A DNA stretch of 64,000 bases from positions 1 through 64,000 of the forward strand of contig JBAWWY010000005.1 of the NCBI GenBank assembly GCA_037144355.1. The letters are read 5' to 3'. A model generated the notes under the pieces. The model ran no database searches, was not told the origin of the DNA, and saw nothing but the letters and a program-made list of their open reading frames with translations. Positions 63,175-64,000 of the stretch are shown here, piece after piece. Source of the DNA: JBAWWY01 sp037144355 (GTDB taxonomy: Bacteria > Bacillota > Clostridia > Peptostreptococcales > Anaerovoracaceae). Within the stretch, counting starts at the first letter, position 1. Each line of letters starts with the position of its first letter. The position numbers were made by a program, and so were the translations under genes.

Positions 63175-64000
63175 ATGTTAGATATTATAAATAAAAATAT
63201 ACACAATGTTGCCGGAGGCCTTGGAGGAGATTCAAACTTGATTGTGGGAAGAGCCGGGACGGCGGTAATCGACTGCGGAATGGCTTATTGCGGCGAAAAA
63301 CTTGTAGAGAATATAACCGAAATACTTGGGGAAAGAGCCCTTGATTTTGCCATCTTGTCGCATACACATTACGACCATATTGGCGGACTTATGGCGCTTA
63401 GAAAAAAATGGCCGGAGCTGATTGTCCTTTGCTCGGAACATGGCAAAAGAGTTCTAGACAAGGATAGTTCAAAAGAGATGATTAAGAAACTTTCAATTGA
63501 TGCTTCAAAAATGTTTGGCCAAGAGCTGGAAGATTTGCACATTGAAGGTCTATACGCAGATGAGGTAATCAAGGATGGGGACATTATAGACCTAGGCAAT
63601 ATACAAATTGAAGTTATAGAATCAAAGGGTCATACAAAATGTTCAATGTCATTTTTCCTTAGAAATGAAAACATTCTATTTCCTGGAGAAACGCCTGGAG
63701 TTCTAATCAAGCATGGGGAAATGTCTCCAGTTTTTCTTACCAGCTACAAGGACACCATAAAGACCATAAACAGACTAAAAAGACTTGAAGCAAAGTACAT
63801 CATTTCTCCGCATTATGGGCTTATTGATCCTGAAGACAGCAAGAATTATTGGGATTGGGCTACTAAAGCAGCAGAAGACTGTAAAAAATTCATAGTAAAA
63901 TACTACAAGGATGAATATTCAAAAGAGGAAATTCTAGTAAAATTCACAAAACGTTTCAGAAGCGAGGCTTCTGTAGAGCTTCAGCCTGAGGAAGCATTTG
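63175..64000 (+). CDS. Metallo-beta-lactamase-fold hydrolase, 3' end outside window
   Basis: ATG 63175 follows GGGGTGCATA; the frame stays open to the window end (275 codons). The zinc-binding HTHYDHIGG motif lies near residue 62, a later His in ESKGHTKCSMSFFL and an Asp-equivalent Glu in LFPGETPG follow, and the last His is in ISPHYGL. The start NIHNVAGGLGGDSNLIVG is typical of MBL-fold hydrolases. Substrate cannot be inferred; the family includes glyoxalase II, lactonases and RNases. It is divergent from the ars operon. Confidence 0.85.
   Translation, partial: MLDIINKNIHNVAGGLGGDSNLIVGRAGTAVIDCGMAYCGEKLVENITEILGERALDFAILSHTHYDHIGGLMALRKKWPELIVLCSEHGKRVLDKDSSKEMIKKLSIDASKMFGQELEDLHIEGLYADEVIKDGDIIDLGNIQIEVIESKGHTKCSMSFFLRNENILFPGETPGVLIKHGEMSPVFLTSYKDTIKTINRLKRLEAKYIISPHYGLIDPEDSKNYWDWATKAAEDCKKFIVKYYKDEYSKEEILVKFTKRFRSEASVELQPEEAF

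Noticed and set aside
1..64000. CRISPR arrays, tRNA/rRNA genes, insertion sequences, phage genes
   Set aside because: None seen on reading intergenic regions; no transposase, integrase or spaced repeat array was found.

Overview
This 64 kb window is chromosomal sequence from a low-G+C, Gram-positive, probably strictly anaerobic bacterium, most likely a member of the Clostridia (Bacillota). This rests on AT-rich intergenic DNA, strong AGGAGG-type ribosome binding sites with TTG/GTG starts, SLH-domain and LysM wall proteins, a class I hybrid cluster protein, a split glycine decarboxylase (GcvPA/GcvPB), a membrane pyrophosphatase and a tandem glycine riboswitch. The species cannot be named. I see no phage, insertion sequence, CRISPR array, rRNA or tRNA. 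Genes are packed in short operons on both strands.

Layout. 1-4.9 kb: end of an FMN-binding protein, two cyclic-di-GMP enzymes and two tiny membrane proteins. 5-9.8 kb: SLH-anchored C69 peptidase, gamma-carbonic-anhydrase-like protein, pyrophosphatase HppA. 9.9-13.9 kb: YdeI-like protein, DMT exporter, NiaP-like MFS carrier, SHOCT protein. 13.9-17.4 kb: potassium module (KhtTU antiporter divergent from two TrkA-N proteins and a universal stress protein). 17.4-20.2 kb: Co/Ni ECF transporter CbiMQO. 20.4-22.6 kb: AmmeMemoRadiSam pair. 22.9-27.6 kb: two large secreted proteins. 27.8-32.9 kb: Mg-type P-type ATPase, MsrB-MsrA fusion, small membrane protein, QueG-like protein and an Smr-like gene full of hairpins. 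33-40.9 kb: two-component system, MacAB-like exporter and an SLH protein. 41-45.5 kb: PhoH-like protein, PhoB/PhoR-like pair and PstS. 45.7-48.4 kb: a third c-di-GMP protein and a CoA-binding protein. 48.5-54.5 kb: glycine riboswitch and gcvT-gcvH-gcvPA-gcvPB-lpd. 54.5-58.3 kb (minus): metY-nifS-mnmA sulfur operon. 58.5-61 kb: hcp and a divergent Crp/Fnr regulator. 61-63 kb (minus): arsR-acr3-arsC. 63.2 kb to the end: a metallo-beta-lactamase-fold protein that runs off the window.

Regulation is unusually readable. Four promoters of the two OmpR-family systems show 6-bp direct repeats with 11-bp periodicity, ending exactly 9 bp before a -10 hexamer. The hcp promoter has a 16-bp palindrome centred at -41.5, next to a divergent Fnr-type gene. 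The ars promoter carries a perfect 38-bp palindrome, and metY has a consensus promoter with a 16-bp palindrome in its leader. The oddest coding features are a Cys-Cys repeat insertion in MnmA, a His-rich tail on CbiO, and a chain of perfect inverted repeats inside the short Smr-like gene.
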